Counted from the stretch's first letter, positions 52,702 through 61,696 are shown. The stretch is 64,000 nucleotides of DNA from Pseudarthrobacter chlorophenolicus A6 (GCF_000022025.1 NC_011886.1:3885209-3949208), one strand, 5' to 3'. Program-made: numbers and translations. The notes: a model not told the origin generated them from the letters alone.

Positions 52702-55383
52702 CTACTCCGGAAAGTCCCCTCCGTGGTTCCACACTTCGGAAAGTTCCTGCCTGCTCGAGACCCCGAGTTTCCCGTAGGTCCGCTGCAGGTGCGCGTTGAC
52801 CGTATTCACGGAGATCCCCAGGCGGACCGCCGCCTCCGCGCTGCTCAGCCCGGAAGCAATCAGCCCGGCAACTTCCCGCTCCCTGTTGGACAGCTTGCCG
52901 AGGTCCGGGAGGGCAGCAGGGGGCCTTGCAGCAATGGACCCTGCCGGCGGCACCTCCCCGGCGCCCAGGACATCCTCCTGAGCAGGATCGTCGTATCCGG
53001 GGAAGGCCACCTCCGGATGCGACGCCGGCATGTCGTCCTGCGGCTCTCCCAGCATTGCCGGCGGCACGCTCCAGATGAGGTCCGCCACTCCCACCTCCTG
53101 GGACCTCACTCCGCGTGCTCCCGTCCGCGCCGCGAGTCCCAGGTTGAGGTTCTCCAGGGCGCGGTGTCCCCGTTTGCCGGCGGTATCCGCCAATTGCAGC
53201 AGCCTGCGGTTGGACGAGCCTGCTCCGCTCACCACCGAACGTGCCGCCGAAGAGTAACTGTCCGCCAGCCGGGCGGCCAGGTAGCTGCCGGACTGCCGTC
53301 TCGCGTCGTAGGCTGCCAGGGCGCGGCGGACCTGCCCCACGTCTCCCAGCAGCCACGCGGCCGCGGCAAGTCCGCTCAGTGTGACCGGCAGCAGCCCTTC
53401 AGGGTCTGCTTCATCGAAACGCACCTTCGCTTGCCGGAAGTGCTCACATGCCAGGTCGAGGCTGCCCTGCCGGGCCAGGACGAAGGCCCGGTACAGGTGC
53501 GCCGGCCCCTCAAAATAGCTGAGCCGGCCAACGGTCTGGCGCGGCGCCCCCGAGCACACCATTTCCTTGCCACCCCATTGGCCGCGCCAAATCAGGTTAG
53601 AGCCGTGGATGATCAGCACCACGGCGTGGAAGTCCACAGTGCACCGGGGCAGGCGTTCCAGGGATTCCAGGGCGGCGGTGGACAGCTCCACTGCCTCTGC
53701 AAACCGGCCGCCAACAGCCAGCCCTTGGGAGACCAGCGCCATCAGCAGCACGCCCGCTTCGGTTGTGGGCAGCGGCGGCGGGCCACCGGTTTCCCCGCCG
53801 GCCCGGTGATCGCCGCCCATTCCTGCGCCGATGGTGTGCTGCCGGCTGAGCCGCTGGTACAGCGCATCCCCGGCCCGTGGCCAGGAGCCGGACTGGGCAT
53901 CAAGGTACAACTGCAGGACGTCCAGTTCGTCCCGTGCCTCCTGCCCGCCAAAAGGTTCGGCGTCGACGGCGGCCTCCACCCGCCGTCGCGCATCGTAAAC
54001 GAGGGCATGCAGGACGTTGGGGTCCGGGGATGTGGGATGCAGCGCCCGCACCAGCAGCCAGACAGCCCGCAGGAACTCCCTGTTGTCCGCCCCCTCCGAG
54101 GATGCCAGCAGCCGCCTGAGCAACTGGACGCTGCCGTAGATGTCCCCCATGAGGTACAGGGCCCTTGCATGTTCGACGCCGGCCGGAAGCCCTAGTTCCG
54201 GCGCCGTCACCCCTGCGGCGGCGTGCCGGGCGCGGTGGCTGTCATGCAGGTCGTTGGCGGCAATAGCGACGGCCAGCAGGTCGGCGTCCGGGGTGGGCAA
54301 GCCGCTTACCTGTTCCAGGGCCACGCGGCGGAACAGGTCCCACAGCGAACCGGCATCACCGTGCGACATCTGCCCTCGAAGGGCAAGCCGGAGTTCACGC
54401 TGCCGGTCCGGCGCCAACTGCTGCAGGGCAGCACCGGCTTCGAGGACATGGTTGAGGGTTGCAGTGGCCGCAGCGGGATCCGGCAGGCCGGCGTCCTGGA
54501 TCCGGACGGCGCCCGCAGACCGGAGTTCGGCCAGGGCAACGCTTCCTGCCAGCGCTTCGGCGACGCCGACGGAGAGCGGCTCGCCGACGGCCAGGAAATC
54601 TATCAGCTGCCGCTGCTGGTGCGGATACGCGGCCAGCCGTCGCGTCACGAGCTCCTGGATCTGGGTGCCCGCGTGCGTGTCGCGGGTCATGGACCATTCA
54701 CCGCCAGAGCAGGCAACACCGCCGCCGGCCACGGCCGCATCAAGGAAGAGCCTCGCAGCCAGCATGTTGCCGGCGGAGGCCGACTGGATATTCCGGACCA
54801 GGCCCTCTGAAGGCCGGCCCTGGAGCCGGGACGCCAGGAAGTCCCGCATCCGTTCCGGACCCAGTTCGGAAAGGTTGACCACCGACAGCTGCCGGGCCAC
54901 CACCGACTCCATCAGTTCCATGCGCAGCGGCCTGTCGGACCGGTGGGTCGCCAAGAGCCGGATATCCGGTTCGGACACCACCCTGTTGAGGAGCCAGAGC
55001 GAGAGATCGTCAAGGAAATCTATGTTGTCCAGGGCCAGCAGCACGGGCATCCCCGGGGGCCCGGCGCTGCGCAACGCCTGGCGCGAGGCCTGCACCAGGA
55101 ACCTGGGGGAAGCATTCGATTTCGCGGGCAGGTCCGGAATCAGCGCCATGGCAATGCTGAACGGAACATCCGCAAACGAACTGGCAGCGGTGCGCGCAAC
55201 TACAGAAAATGTCCCCTCCAGGACGGAAGCCGCGGCGTCCAGGAGGGTTGTCATGCCCGAACCGCCGGCGCCGGAGATCAGCACACCTGCCGGTTCAGGC
55301 CCTGACAGGGCGACAACAATGTCATGCAGCTCCGCTGCCCGGATGATTCCCTGAGAAAGGTGGTTGCCTGCCGCGTTGTCCAT
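52702..55383 (-). CDS. Large LuxR-family (LAL-type) ATPase regulator with altered P-loop
   Basis: An 893-residue regulator. N-terminal AAA/STAND ATPase (about 1-330) with P-loop region ISGAGGSGMTTLLDA, a Walker B-like VLLALDNIDFLDD and sensor-like RLLATHRSDRPLR. A long helical middle follows (about 340-760, TPR-like), then a C-terminal LuxR helix-turn-helix (about 830-885: LSNREREVAGLIASGLSSAE, VNTVNAHLQRTYGKLGV). The P-loop lysine is replaced by Met, so ATP binding may be altered. It is divergent from the secreted-protein gene at 55762 and may control the surface-polysaccharide locus. Confidence 0.9.
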   Translation of the reverse strand: MDNAAGNHLSQGIIRAAELHDIVVALSGPEPAGVLISGAGGSGMTTLLDAAASVLEGTFSVVARTAASSFADVPFSIAMALIPDLPAKSNASPRFLVQASRQALRSAGPPGMPVLLALDNIDFLDDLSLWLLNRVVSEPDIRLLATHRSDRPLRMELMESVVARQLSVVNLSELGPERMRDFLASRLQGRPSEGLVRNIQSASAGNMLAARLFLDAAVAGGGVACSGGEWSMTRDTHAGTQIQELVTRRLAAYPHQQRQLIDFLAVGEPLSVGVAEALAGSVALAELRSAGAVRIQDAGLPDPAAATATLNHVLEAGAALQQLAPDRQRELRLALRGQMSHGDAGSLWDLFRRVALEQVSGLPTPDADLLAVAIAANDLHDSHRARHAAAGVTAPELGLPAGVEHARALYLMGDIYGSVQLLRRLLASSEGADNREFLRAVWLLVRALHPTSPDPNVLHALVYDARRRVEAAVDAEPFGGQEARDELDVLQLYLDAQSGSWPRAGDALYQRLSRQHTIGAGMGGDHRAGGETGGPPPLPTTEAGVLLMALVSQGLAVGGRFAEAVELSTAALESLERLPRCTVDFHAVVLIIHGSNLIWRGQWGGKEMVCSGAPRQTVGRLSYFEGPAHLYRAFVLARQGSLDLACEHFRQAKVRFDEADPEGLLPVTLSGLAAAAWLLGDVGQVRRALAAYDARRQSGSYLAARLADSYSSAARSVVSGAGSSNRRLLQLADTAGKRGHRALENLNLGLAARTGARGVRSQEVGVADLIWSVPPAMLGEPQDDMPASHPEVAFPGYDDPAQEDVLGAGEVPPAGSIAARPPAALPDLGKLSNREREVAGLIASGLSSAEAAVRLGISVNTVNAHLQRTYGKLGVSSRQELSEVWNHGGDFPE

Positions 55384-55761
55384 GGTCCTGTCTTAGGTGA
55401 GGGCCACCGGGCGCATTTCCTGGTGGCCGCGGTAGGACCGTTGTCGAGATGCTCACACGGTATCGGGCCATTTCAGGCAGGGATTGAGTGTGTACTACTT
55501 GGATTTTTGGGCCCCGGACCGGGTATCCCCGATTCGGGCGCTGGACCGTGCCTGTGTAAGGTTGGGTGGCGTGGGCAGGTTCCGGCGCCTGCGGCTGGGG
55601 AGTTGACGAGCCGCCGATTGATGTAGCTGCCCCCACCGCGATCCACCATCCCGGGCGATAGAAAAAACGACGTGCAGCGTTGCCGCTGCACGTTTCTTTT
55701 GCGCGCCCGCGGCGGGCCGCCATGGTCTCGGAGTCCATGCACCCAACAGATATGACATCCC
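55384..55761. other. Divergent control region between LuxR regulator and secreted protein
   Basis: These 378 bases contain a promoter-like TTGAGTGTGTACTACTTGG (55485-55503) and, on the plus strand, a hairpin with a T-rich tail (55670-55700). The hairpin lies about 60 bases before the downstream start. No protein gene is convincing here, so a leader RNA or small RNA is possible. Confidence 0.45.
55670..55700 (+). terminator. Intrinsic terminator or attenuator in the leader of the secreted-protein gene
   Basis: ACGTGCAGCG (55670-55679) and CGCTGCACGT (55684-55693) form a perfect 10-bp stem with a TTGC loop, preceded by six A and followed by TTCTTTTG. This is the most canonical T-tailed terminator in the window. 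No plus-strand gene precedes it, so it would end a short leader transcript. Confidence 0.65.
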
Positions 55762-56847
55762 ATGAAACACCTGATCACAGCACTTGCAGCGGTGCTGCTA
55801 CTGGCCGCCGGTGGACTGTTCGCGGTTTCGGCCACACAGTCGTCCGCCACCACCTCCGCAGCCACCAAAGCAGCCGGACAGCGCCCGTCCGAGTCGCCGG
55901 CAAAGGACAAGGCACAGCCCAAGCGGACGCCAGCTCCCCTGCCAAGCAGCACACCGGTTCCCGCAACGGAAAGCTCCCCGGCCGCCGCTCCCGCTCCGGC
56001 TACCCAGGCCCCGGCGCCGGCAGCTCCGGCTCCGGCACCTGCTCCGGCCATTGTTCCGGCGGCGGCCACCGGAAGCGGCAGCAGCGCGTACCCCCTGCAC
56101 AGCAATATCATCAGCACCACGTTCTGGGTTGGCGAGATCTTCAACGCCAGCCTCTCGGACGGTTCGCAGGTCTGCTCCACCTACAACAGCCAGTGGGCGT
56201 TCCAGCACACCGGCGTAAAGCTCGGCACTGTTGACGCGGGCGCTGCCGGATGCCCCGGCAGCTATTACGGCGGGTGTGACGGTGTGAGCTCCGGTTCCGG
56301 CGCCGATTTCAAATGCGCCACCGAACGGCGGGTTGCCAGCAACGGATACTTCCCGCTCAACCAGCCCAAGCCGCTGCAGAACCCGTTCTACCTGGACCTG
56401 CCCTACGACGACCTGAACGACGCCGTCGCCTTCGCCGAGCGCTGCCAGGTGATTCCGTGGGCTGCCGCGGACAACGCCGCCACCGGCGTCAACAACTGTG
56501 CAAACCAGGAATACAGCTACATGAAGAACCGGTGGGTCCAGATCACGGGCCCGAACGGCAGCACCTGCTACGGACAGATCGAGGATGCCGGTCCCTCCAG
56601 CGGTTCCGAATACCACGACTCCGCCTACGTCTTCGGGGCCGGCGACGCACGCCCGGTCAACCAGAGCTTCTCCGCGGACGCTACCCAGGGCGCCGGCATG
56701 GACGTCTCCCCCGCGCTGAACGGCTGCCTTGGCTTCGCCGAACTGGACGGCAGCAGCGACCGCGTCTCGTGGCGCTTCATCGACCGTGCCGATGTTCCGG
56801 CCGGACCGTGGCTGACCGTCGAGACCACTTCCGGAGTCAGCAACTGA
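55762..56847 (+). CDS. Secreted protein, expansin/DPBB-like core (paralogue of 63213 gene)
   Basis: A 361-residue exported protein. Signal peptide at residues 1-25, an Ala/Pro/Thr-rich linker (about 35-105), then a folded core. Core landmarks: YPLHSNIISTTFWVGEIFNA, NPFYLDLPYDDLNDAVAFAE, STCYGQIEDAGPSSGSEYHD, GAGMDVSPALNGCLGF. The last two look like the strand and catalytic-Asp segments of double-psi beta-barrel (expansin/RlpA-like) proteins; that fold call is inference. The linker suggests it crosses or sits in the cell wall. It is divergent from the LuxR gene, and a T-tailed hairpin lies in its leader. Confidence 0.75.
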   Translation: MKHLITALAAVLLLAAGGLFAVSATQSSATTSAATKAAGQRPSESPAKDKAQPKRTPAPLPSSTPVPATESSPAAAPAPATQAPAPAAPAPAPAPAIVPAAATGSGSSAYPLHSNIISTTFWVGEIFNASLSDGSQVCSTYNSQWAFQHTGVKLGTVDAGAAGCPGSYYGGCDGVSSGSGADFKCATERRVASNGYFPLNQPKPLQNPFYLDLPYDDLNDAVAFAERCQVIPWAAADNAATGVNNCANQEYSYMKNRWVQITGPNGSTCYGQIEDAGPSSGSEYHDSAYVFGAGDARPVNQSFSADATQGAGMDVSPALNGCLGFAELDGSSDRVSWRFIDRADVPAGPWLTVETTSGVSN

Positions 56848-56900
56848 CGGCAGAAGCCGGCAATGCCTCCTGCAGTACCGCCTGACGGAGACGCCTGACA

Positions 56901-56930
56901 GGAGCCTCCTGGCAGCCGTCAGGAGGCTCC
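56901..56930. terminator. Terminator hairpin between convergent genes
   Basis: A perfect 11-bp stem (56901-56911 with 56920-56930) and an 8-nt loop. It overlaps the last codons of the GT2 gene (stop at 56919) and lies about 50 bases after the stop of the secreted-protein gene. Confidence 0.7.
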
Positions 56931-58289
56931 GTTCCCGGCCGTCACCGGGGTCAGCTCCTTTCCCTGCACCCTGCGGGCCGGGCTGACCCAGGTGCCGGTC
57001 GAGGCAGAGGAGAACGCCTTCGGGAGTACCTGGAGGCACAGGAAGGCATCCAGGATCCGCATCAGCGGGAACAGGGGTGCCATCAGCAGCATCCCGGGCT
57101 TGCGGAGGGAAACCGCTGCCAGGATGGTCAACAGGAAGTCCGGTAGCAGGACACCAAACAGCACATCCTGCGGCCGCAGCAGCCCGGACAGGAAGACCGC
57201 AACATCCCAGTCGCTGCCGAAGGCTCCCACCTGGATCGCGGCAAAGGTGGAGACGAGGAACACCGGCAGCAGCAGCACAAAGAAGACGCAGCTCATCAAC
57301 AGCTCGAAAATGTACGTTGCCAGGACCAGCCAGAAGCGGCCCGTCTGCTTCCGGTGCCGCCGGACCGTCTGCCAGAATCCCAGGATCCACCGGCGGACCT
57401 GCTTCATATAATCCTGCAGCCTGTCCGGGTCCTGGGTATAGGCCACCGCCGCGGAGGGGTGGAACGCGATCCTGCCAAGTTTCCTGGCGTGGATCTCGAA
57501 CGTCATGTTGAAGTCCTCGATGACCAGGCCGGGCGCGACGACGTCGATCTCCTGCAGCGCGCTGGTCCGGTACATGCTGGCGAACCCCGGAACGATGGAC
57601 ACCACATTGGCACCGCGCGCCGCCTGCCCGTACTTCAGCAGGAGCTGCACCACGATGTAGAGACGCTCCCGGTAGGCCACCAGGAACCGTCCCATGGCGG
57701 TAGGCGAGGGCGGATCCATGATGGATTTTGCCCTTCCTGCCACGGCCACCACCGTTGGATCGGCGAACAGCGGCAGGCCGGTCCGAAGGTAATCCTCGGT
57801 GGGACGCGTATCGGCATCCAGCAGCATCACTACCTTGAACCGCCGGCACAGGTCGAAATGCGCAATCCCTGCGGCCAGGGCACCCGCCTTGCCCCGGTTG
57901 GGGTCCAGCTCCAGCACTTTGACGCCGGCTGCGCGTGCCAGCTGTGCCGTGTTGTCCGTCGACATGTCCGACACCACGTGGATGTTCCGGCGCGGTACCA
58001 GCCTCGACGCCGCACGGATGGTCTCGTTGATCACCAGTGCCTCGTTATGGGCGGCGACCAGCACGGCGACGTGGGACGGCAGGATGCGGATGCCGGTTCC
58101 CCTGTGCCGGCCCCTCCGCGGCCGGGCGGCGACGGCCGGCAACCCTGCCCTGACGGACCGCCAGGTGCGGTACCGGTGTTTCCACTCCTCCAACAGCCAG
58201 GAGTTCTCCCCCGCGAGGCGCACCAGCCCAACAAGGGTCCAGAAAATGGTGCTGACACCAAGGACCAGGACGATCGAAACAGCAATCAC
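56919..58289 (-). CDS. Processive family 2 glycosyltransferase (polysaccharide synthase, hyaluronan/PNAG/chitin-synthase-like)
   Basis: A 456-residue membrane synthase. One N-terminal helix (VSIVLVLGVSTIFWTLVGLV) is followed by a GT2 domain with HVAVLVAAHNEA, the DxD motif LLDADTRP, the acceptor-site VIEDFNMTFEI and the processivity motif QVRRW. Three or more C-terminal helices complete the pore. Such enzymes polymerise a UDP-sugar and extrude the chain. The GTG at 58289 overlaps the deacetylase stop (GTGA), so the longer frame is excluded. Pairing with deacetylases points to an N-acetylated polymer such as poly-N-acetylglucosamine. Confidence 0.9.
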   Translation of the reverse strand: MIAVSIVLVLGVSTIFWTLVGLVRLAGENSWLLEEWKHRYRTWRSVRAGLPAVAARPRRGRHRGTGIRILPSHVAVLVAAHNEALVINETIRAASRLVPRRNIHVVSDMSTDNTAQLARAAGVKVLELDPNRGKAGALAAGIAHFDLCRRFKVVMLLDADTRPTEDYLRTGLPLFADPTVVAVAGRAKSIMDPPSPTAMGRFLVAYRERLYIVVQLLLKYGQAARGANVVSIVPGFASMYRTSALQEIDVVAPGLVIEDFNMTFEIHARKLGRIAFHPSAAVAYTQDPDRLQDYMKQVRRWILGFWQTVRRHRKQTGRFWLVLATYIFELLMSCVFFVLLLPVFLVSTFAAIQVGAFGSDWDVAVFLSGLLRPQDVLFGVLLPDFLLTILAAVSLRKPGMLLMAPLFPLMRILDAFLCLQVLPKAFSSASTGTWVSPARRVQGKELTPVTAGNGAS

Positions 58290-60178
58290 AGCGCCGGAGC
58301 CCCCACAGTGTCGTACATCGCGTAGTCGTCCGTGATCAGGGTGCCGTTGCTGAAGAGGTTGAGGCCGAAGCTGATGGCGGTGGCCCCCGCCGGCAGTGCC
58401 GGCGTGGTGAAGCTGGCCTGCGTGTACGTGGCGGCCGGCGCGAGCCAGGGGCTGGAGGTCCAGTACACCCACGTGCCTGCGGAGTTACGGTAATAGACCG
58501 CGAACTGGGTGGTGGCCGTGGAGGTGTACCAGGCACGCAGCGAGTAGGTCTTGCCGGCGATGGCAGGTGGAGCGCAGGAACCGGAGTCCAGGGCCGGAAG
58601 CAGCTTGCTGTCACCGTTTGAATAGTTGCTCATCACCAGCCGGACGGCCTTGGTGCCGGAATGGGCACCGCTGGCAAGGGTGGTGTAAGTGGGGGTGTTC
58701 GTGCCGAAGCCAGCCGCCTGCCAGCACTGCGGAAGGGTGCCGGTGCCAGCGGTTTCCAGCCCGGCGTTCTGCACGAGGTTCGCACCCGCCGCCGGTTGGG
58801 GCGGCGGCGGCGTTGCGGCGGCGTCGAACATCTCGGCGTCATCGGTGACCAGCGAGCCGTTGCTGAAGATGTTCAGGCCGAAGCTGATGCCGCTTGCGCC
58901 GGCGGGAAGGGCCGGAGTGGTCCAGGTGGCCTTCTGGAACGTGGTTGCCGCTGCAAACCAGGGGCTTGAGGTCCAGTAGGTCCAGGAGCCTATTCCGCTG
59001 CGGTAGTACAGGGCGAACTGCGTTGGAACAGTGGATTTGTACCACATGCCCAGGTTGTAGCTGTGCCCGGCCGTTCCCGCGGGTGAGCATCCGCCCAGGT
59101 CCAGGGACGGCAGCCATTTGGCGTCACCGTTGGTGTAGCTCCGCATCACCACTTGGGCTCCCCTGCCGGTCCGGCCCTGGTTGACCGTGCTGAAAGTGGG
59201 GGTGTTGGTTCCGTATCCCCCCTGCTGCCAGCACTGGGGAGCGCCGTTGGTGAGCGTTTCAAAGCCCGGGTTCTTGACCAGGTTGCCGGTGCCGGGCGGC
59301 GGAACGGCCGGCCCTGACACCAGTGGCTTGACCGTCCCGCCGATGACCTGGTCCACCGTTTTGACGGTGGTGGTGGCGGGACGGGTCTTCAGCCAGTTGG
59401 CGAACTGGTTAAACAGGGTGGGCGAGATGGTGATGGAGTCGGAAGGGTTATTGGCGATGTGGTGGAACGTCAGCTGGACCCAGCCGCCGGCTCCGTTCTC
59501 GGCCTGCGTGACGCTCCGTTGGAGATCTGCCAGCGTCCACGTGTTTTCCACCTGGTCCGGCGCTGCCGTGTAATAGGGGTCGGCCGGCGGGATGGATTCG
59601 CCCACCGCACACGTACCGCAGCTGAACCGGGTGCGGATATCGCCCAGCCCGCGGGCGCTGTTGTAGCCGCAGTTCCGCACGATCGCCTCGGTGCCGGCGT
59701 TGGCCGCCGCGAACGGGTGGGCGAAGCTGGTCACCCGGAAACCCCAGTTGCTGAGGTTGACGCGGTCGTTGCAGACCTGCCGCGTGGCTTCATCGCTGGG
59801 CAGGGTGGTGAGGTCCGGGTGGGTGACGGTGTGGCCACCGATTTCATGCCCTGCGGCCGCCAGCGCCTGGACTTGGGCGAGCGTGAAGTAGTTGGGGGTG
59901 CCTACGACGCCGGAGGTCACGTAGAAAGTCCCCTTCAGTCCCAGCGAGTTCATGGTCTGGGCTGCCGCCAGCTGGTCCGCGTGGCCGTCGTCGAACGTCA
60001 GGCTGACCACCGTGGGCGCGGCAGCATGGGCTGCGGGCGGGCTCATCGCCAGGCCGGCGACGGCCAGGGCCAGGGCGGCCGCCACGGTCACCAAGGATTT
60101 GGCCCGGCGGAGCAGTCCCCGCCGGGCACCCTCGCGCGGAGGCAGTTCTTCCACGGGCTCGCAGCCGGTAGTTTTCAT
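58286..60178 (-). CDS. Secreted polysaccharide deacetylase (NodB domain) with two C-terminal beta-sandwich repeats
   Basis: A 630-residue exported enzyme. Signal peptide at about 24-53. The CE4/NodB domain has TFDDG (61-65), metal histidines in HTVTH (His115, His119), FAHPFAA (152-158) and FHHI (237-240), so it looks catalytically intact. Two copies of a module of about 150 residues follow (about 298-455 and 463-625), each beginning like NLVKNPGFET and ending FSNGxLxTDD. They resemble carbohydrate-binding sandwiches. It probably removes N-acetyl groups from the polymer made by the coupled GT2 enzyme. Confidence 0.9.
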   Translation of the reverse strand: MKTTGCEPVEELPPREGARRGLLRRAKSLVTVAAALALAVAGLAMSPPAAHAAAPTVVSLTFDDGHADQLAAAQTMNSLGLKGTFYVTSGVVGTPNYFTLAQVQALAAAGHEIGGHTVTHPDLTTLPSDEATRQVCNDRVNLSNWGFRVTSFAHPFAAANAGTEAIVRNCGYNSARGLGDIRTRFSCGTCAVGESIPPADPYYTAAPDQVENTWTLADLQRSVTQAENGAGGWVQLTFHHIANNPSDSITISPTLFNQFANWLKTRPATTTVKTVDQVIGGTVKPLVSGPAVPPPGTGNLVKNPGFETLTNGAPQCWQQGGYGTNTPTFSTVNQGRTGRGAQVVMRSYTNGDAKWLPSLDLGGCSPAGTAGHSYNLGMWYKSTVPTQFALYYRSGIGSWTYWTSSPWFAAATTFQKATWTTPALPAGASGISFGLNIFSNGSLVTDDAEMFDAAATPPPPQPAAGANLVQNAGLETAGTGTLPQCWQAAGFGTNTPTYTTLASGAHSGTKAVRLVMSNYSNGDSKLLPALDSGSCAPPAIAGKTYSLRAWYTSTATTQFAVYYRNSAGTWVYWTSSPWLAPAATYTQASFTTPALPAGATAISFGLNLFSNGTLITDDYAMYDTVGAPAL

Positions 60179-60223
60179 GGCTTACCACTCGATTCATCTT
60201 GGGAAGGCCCCGGGACTGGGGGC

Positions 60224-61696
60224 TTACTGGGCAGGAGGCGGCGCCCCCACGGTGTCGTACATTTCGTAGTCATCGGTGGCCAGCTGGCCGTCACTGAAGA
60301 GGTTGAGCCCGAAGCTGATGGCCTCTGCGCCGTCGGGAACGGGCGGTGTCTCCCAGACCGCCTGCCCGTAGGTCGTCCTTGCGGGGAAATACGGGCTGGC
60401 CGTCCAGAACTGCCAATCACCCATGGCGTTGCGGTAGTACACAGCGAATTGCGTCCGCGCCGTGGACTGGTACCAGGCGCGCAGCGAGTAGGCGTGGCCT
60501 GCGGTGACGCTGGGCGCGCAGGCTCCCAGGTCCAGGACCGGGAGGAGCTTGACGTCCCCTGACGCGTAGCCGGTGACGTCCAGCCGCCGGGACGTTCCGT
60601 CCCGGAAGCCGGGCGCCAGGGTTGCCAGTTCGGACGAATTCTCCCCGTAGCCTGCCACCTGCCAGCACTCCGGCAGGCCATACTTTCCCGGGGTTTCCAG
60701 ACCCGGATTCCGCAGGGCGTTGACGCCCGGACCGGCAGGGGGTGCAGCCACCCCCGGGACCACAGGCTTGGCCACTTTGCCGATCACCTCGTGGACGGTC
60801 CGGACCCCCATGGTGCCCTGCGCTGTCCGGGCATCCAACCAGGCGGCAAACTGTTCGAACAGGGCCGGGCTGATCGAGAGCGGACTTCCGGAGTCATCGA
60901 TGTCGTAGAAAGCCAGCTGCAGCCAGCCACCTGCCGCCTCGGCCTGTTCCACGGTCTGCTGCAGATCCTGCAGTGTCCAGTCCCGGCCCACCTCGGAGGT
61001 GGCACGGGTGTTGAAGGGATCCTCTGGCCGTACGGTCTCAGCCGGGGCGCAGGATTCGCAGGAGTGCGGGCTGCGGATCCGGTCCTGTCCCCTGGCGCTG
61101 TTGTAGCCGCAGCCGGACACGATCTCCCCGGCGGCGGGGGACGTTGCACCAAACGGGTAGGCAAAGCTGGTCACCTTGAAACCCCATTCACTGAGCTTCG
61201 CCCGGTCACTGCACACCTGCCGTTGTGCTTCGCCGGGCTCGACGGCGGTGAGATCCGCCAGGGTGACCGTGTATCCGCCGATTTCGTGATGCTGTTCGGC
61301 GAGGCGGTGCAGGTCCTCCTGGTTCAGGAAGCCGGCGGCGCCAATGAAGCCTGAGTTGACGTAATAGGTGCCGCGCAACTGGTGGTCAGCCAAAATGCGA
61401 GCCGCTTCCCGCTGGCTGGACCGGCCGCCGTCGAACGTCAGGGAAACTGAGAGCAGGGGCGCGGCGCCGGCGGTGGGCGCATCGGACGACTGCGGGCCCG
61501 CCGCCACATCGCTCCGGTCCCCGCCGTTCGCCGTCATGAGCGACGCACCCCCGGTCAGGACAGCGAGGACCGCTATCCAGGACACGGCAAGGAGGCCCAC
61601 CCTCCTGCGCGAAGCACGGGCCTGCATTGTCGCCAGCTTGCCATTCACGCGGCCGGCGGCCCCGGAACCGGGATGTTCGCCGGTCACGGCGCGCAC
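60224..61696 (-). CDS. Degenerate polysaccharide deacetylase (pseudoenzyme) with one beta-sandwich module
   Basis: A 490-residue membrane-anchored homologue of the next gene. A TM helix lies at about residues 33-55, the NodB-like domain at 80-290 and one beta-sandwich module at about 325-485. The key residues are changed: TFDDG is TFDGG (87-91), HTVTH is YTVTL (142-146) and FHHI is FYDI (263-266). The metal ligands and catalytic acid are therefore gone while the rest of the fold is kept (ARGQDRIRS, SCESCAPAE). It probably binds rather than cuts the polymer. The start is uncertain (GTG 61696 or ATG 61627). First gene of the operon. Confidence 0.88.
   Translation of the reverse strand: MRAVTGEHPGSGAAGRVNGKLATMQARASRRRVGLLAVSWIAVLAVLTGGASLMTANGGDRSDVAAGPQSSDAPTAGAAPLLSVSLTFDGGRSSQREAARILADHQLRGTYYVNSGFIGAAGFLNQEDLHRLAEQHHEIGGYTVTLADLTAVEPGEAQRQVCSDRAKLSEWGFKVTSFAYPFGATSPAAGEIVSGCGYNSARGQDRIRSPHSCESCAPAETVRPEDPFNTRATSEVGRDWTLQDLQQTVEQAEAAGGWLQLAFYDIDDSGSPLSISPALFEQFAAWLDARTAQGTMGVRTVHEVIGKVAKPVVPGVAAPPAGPGVNALRNPGLETPGKYGLPECWQVAGYGENSSELATLAPGFRDGTSRRLDVTGYASGDVKLLPVLDLGACAPSVTAGHAYSLRAWYQSTARTQFAVYYRNAMGDWQFWTASPYFPARTTYGQAVWETPPVPDGAEAISFGLNLFSDGQLATDDYEMYDTVGAPPPAQ

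Noticed and set aside
55384..55761. c-di-AMP (ydaO-type) riboswitch ahead of a wall-associated protein
   Set aside because: The position is attractive, but I could not match the conserved core motifs; only the terminator-like hairpin is supported.
55798..57849. A 683-codon minus-strand frame
   Set aside because: Shadow of the secreted-protein gene (antisense) and of the GT2 gene in a wrong frame; the GT2 frame holds all catalytic motifs.
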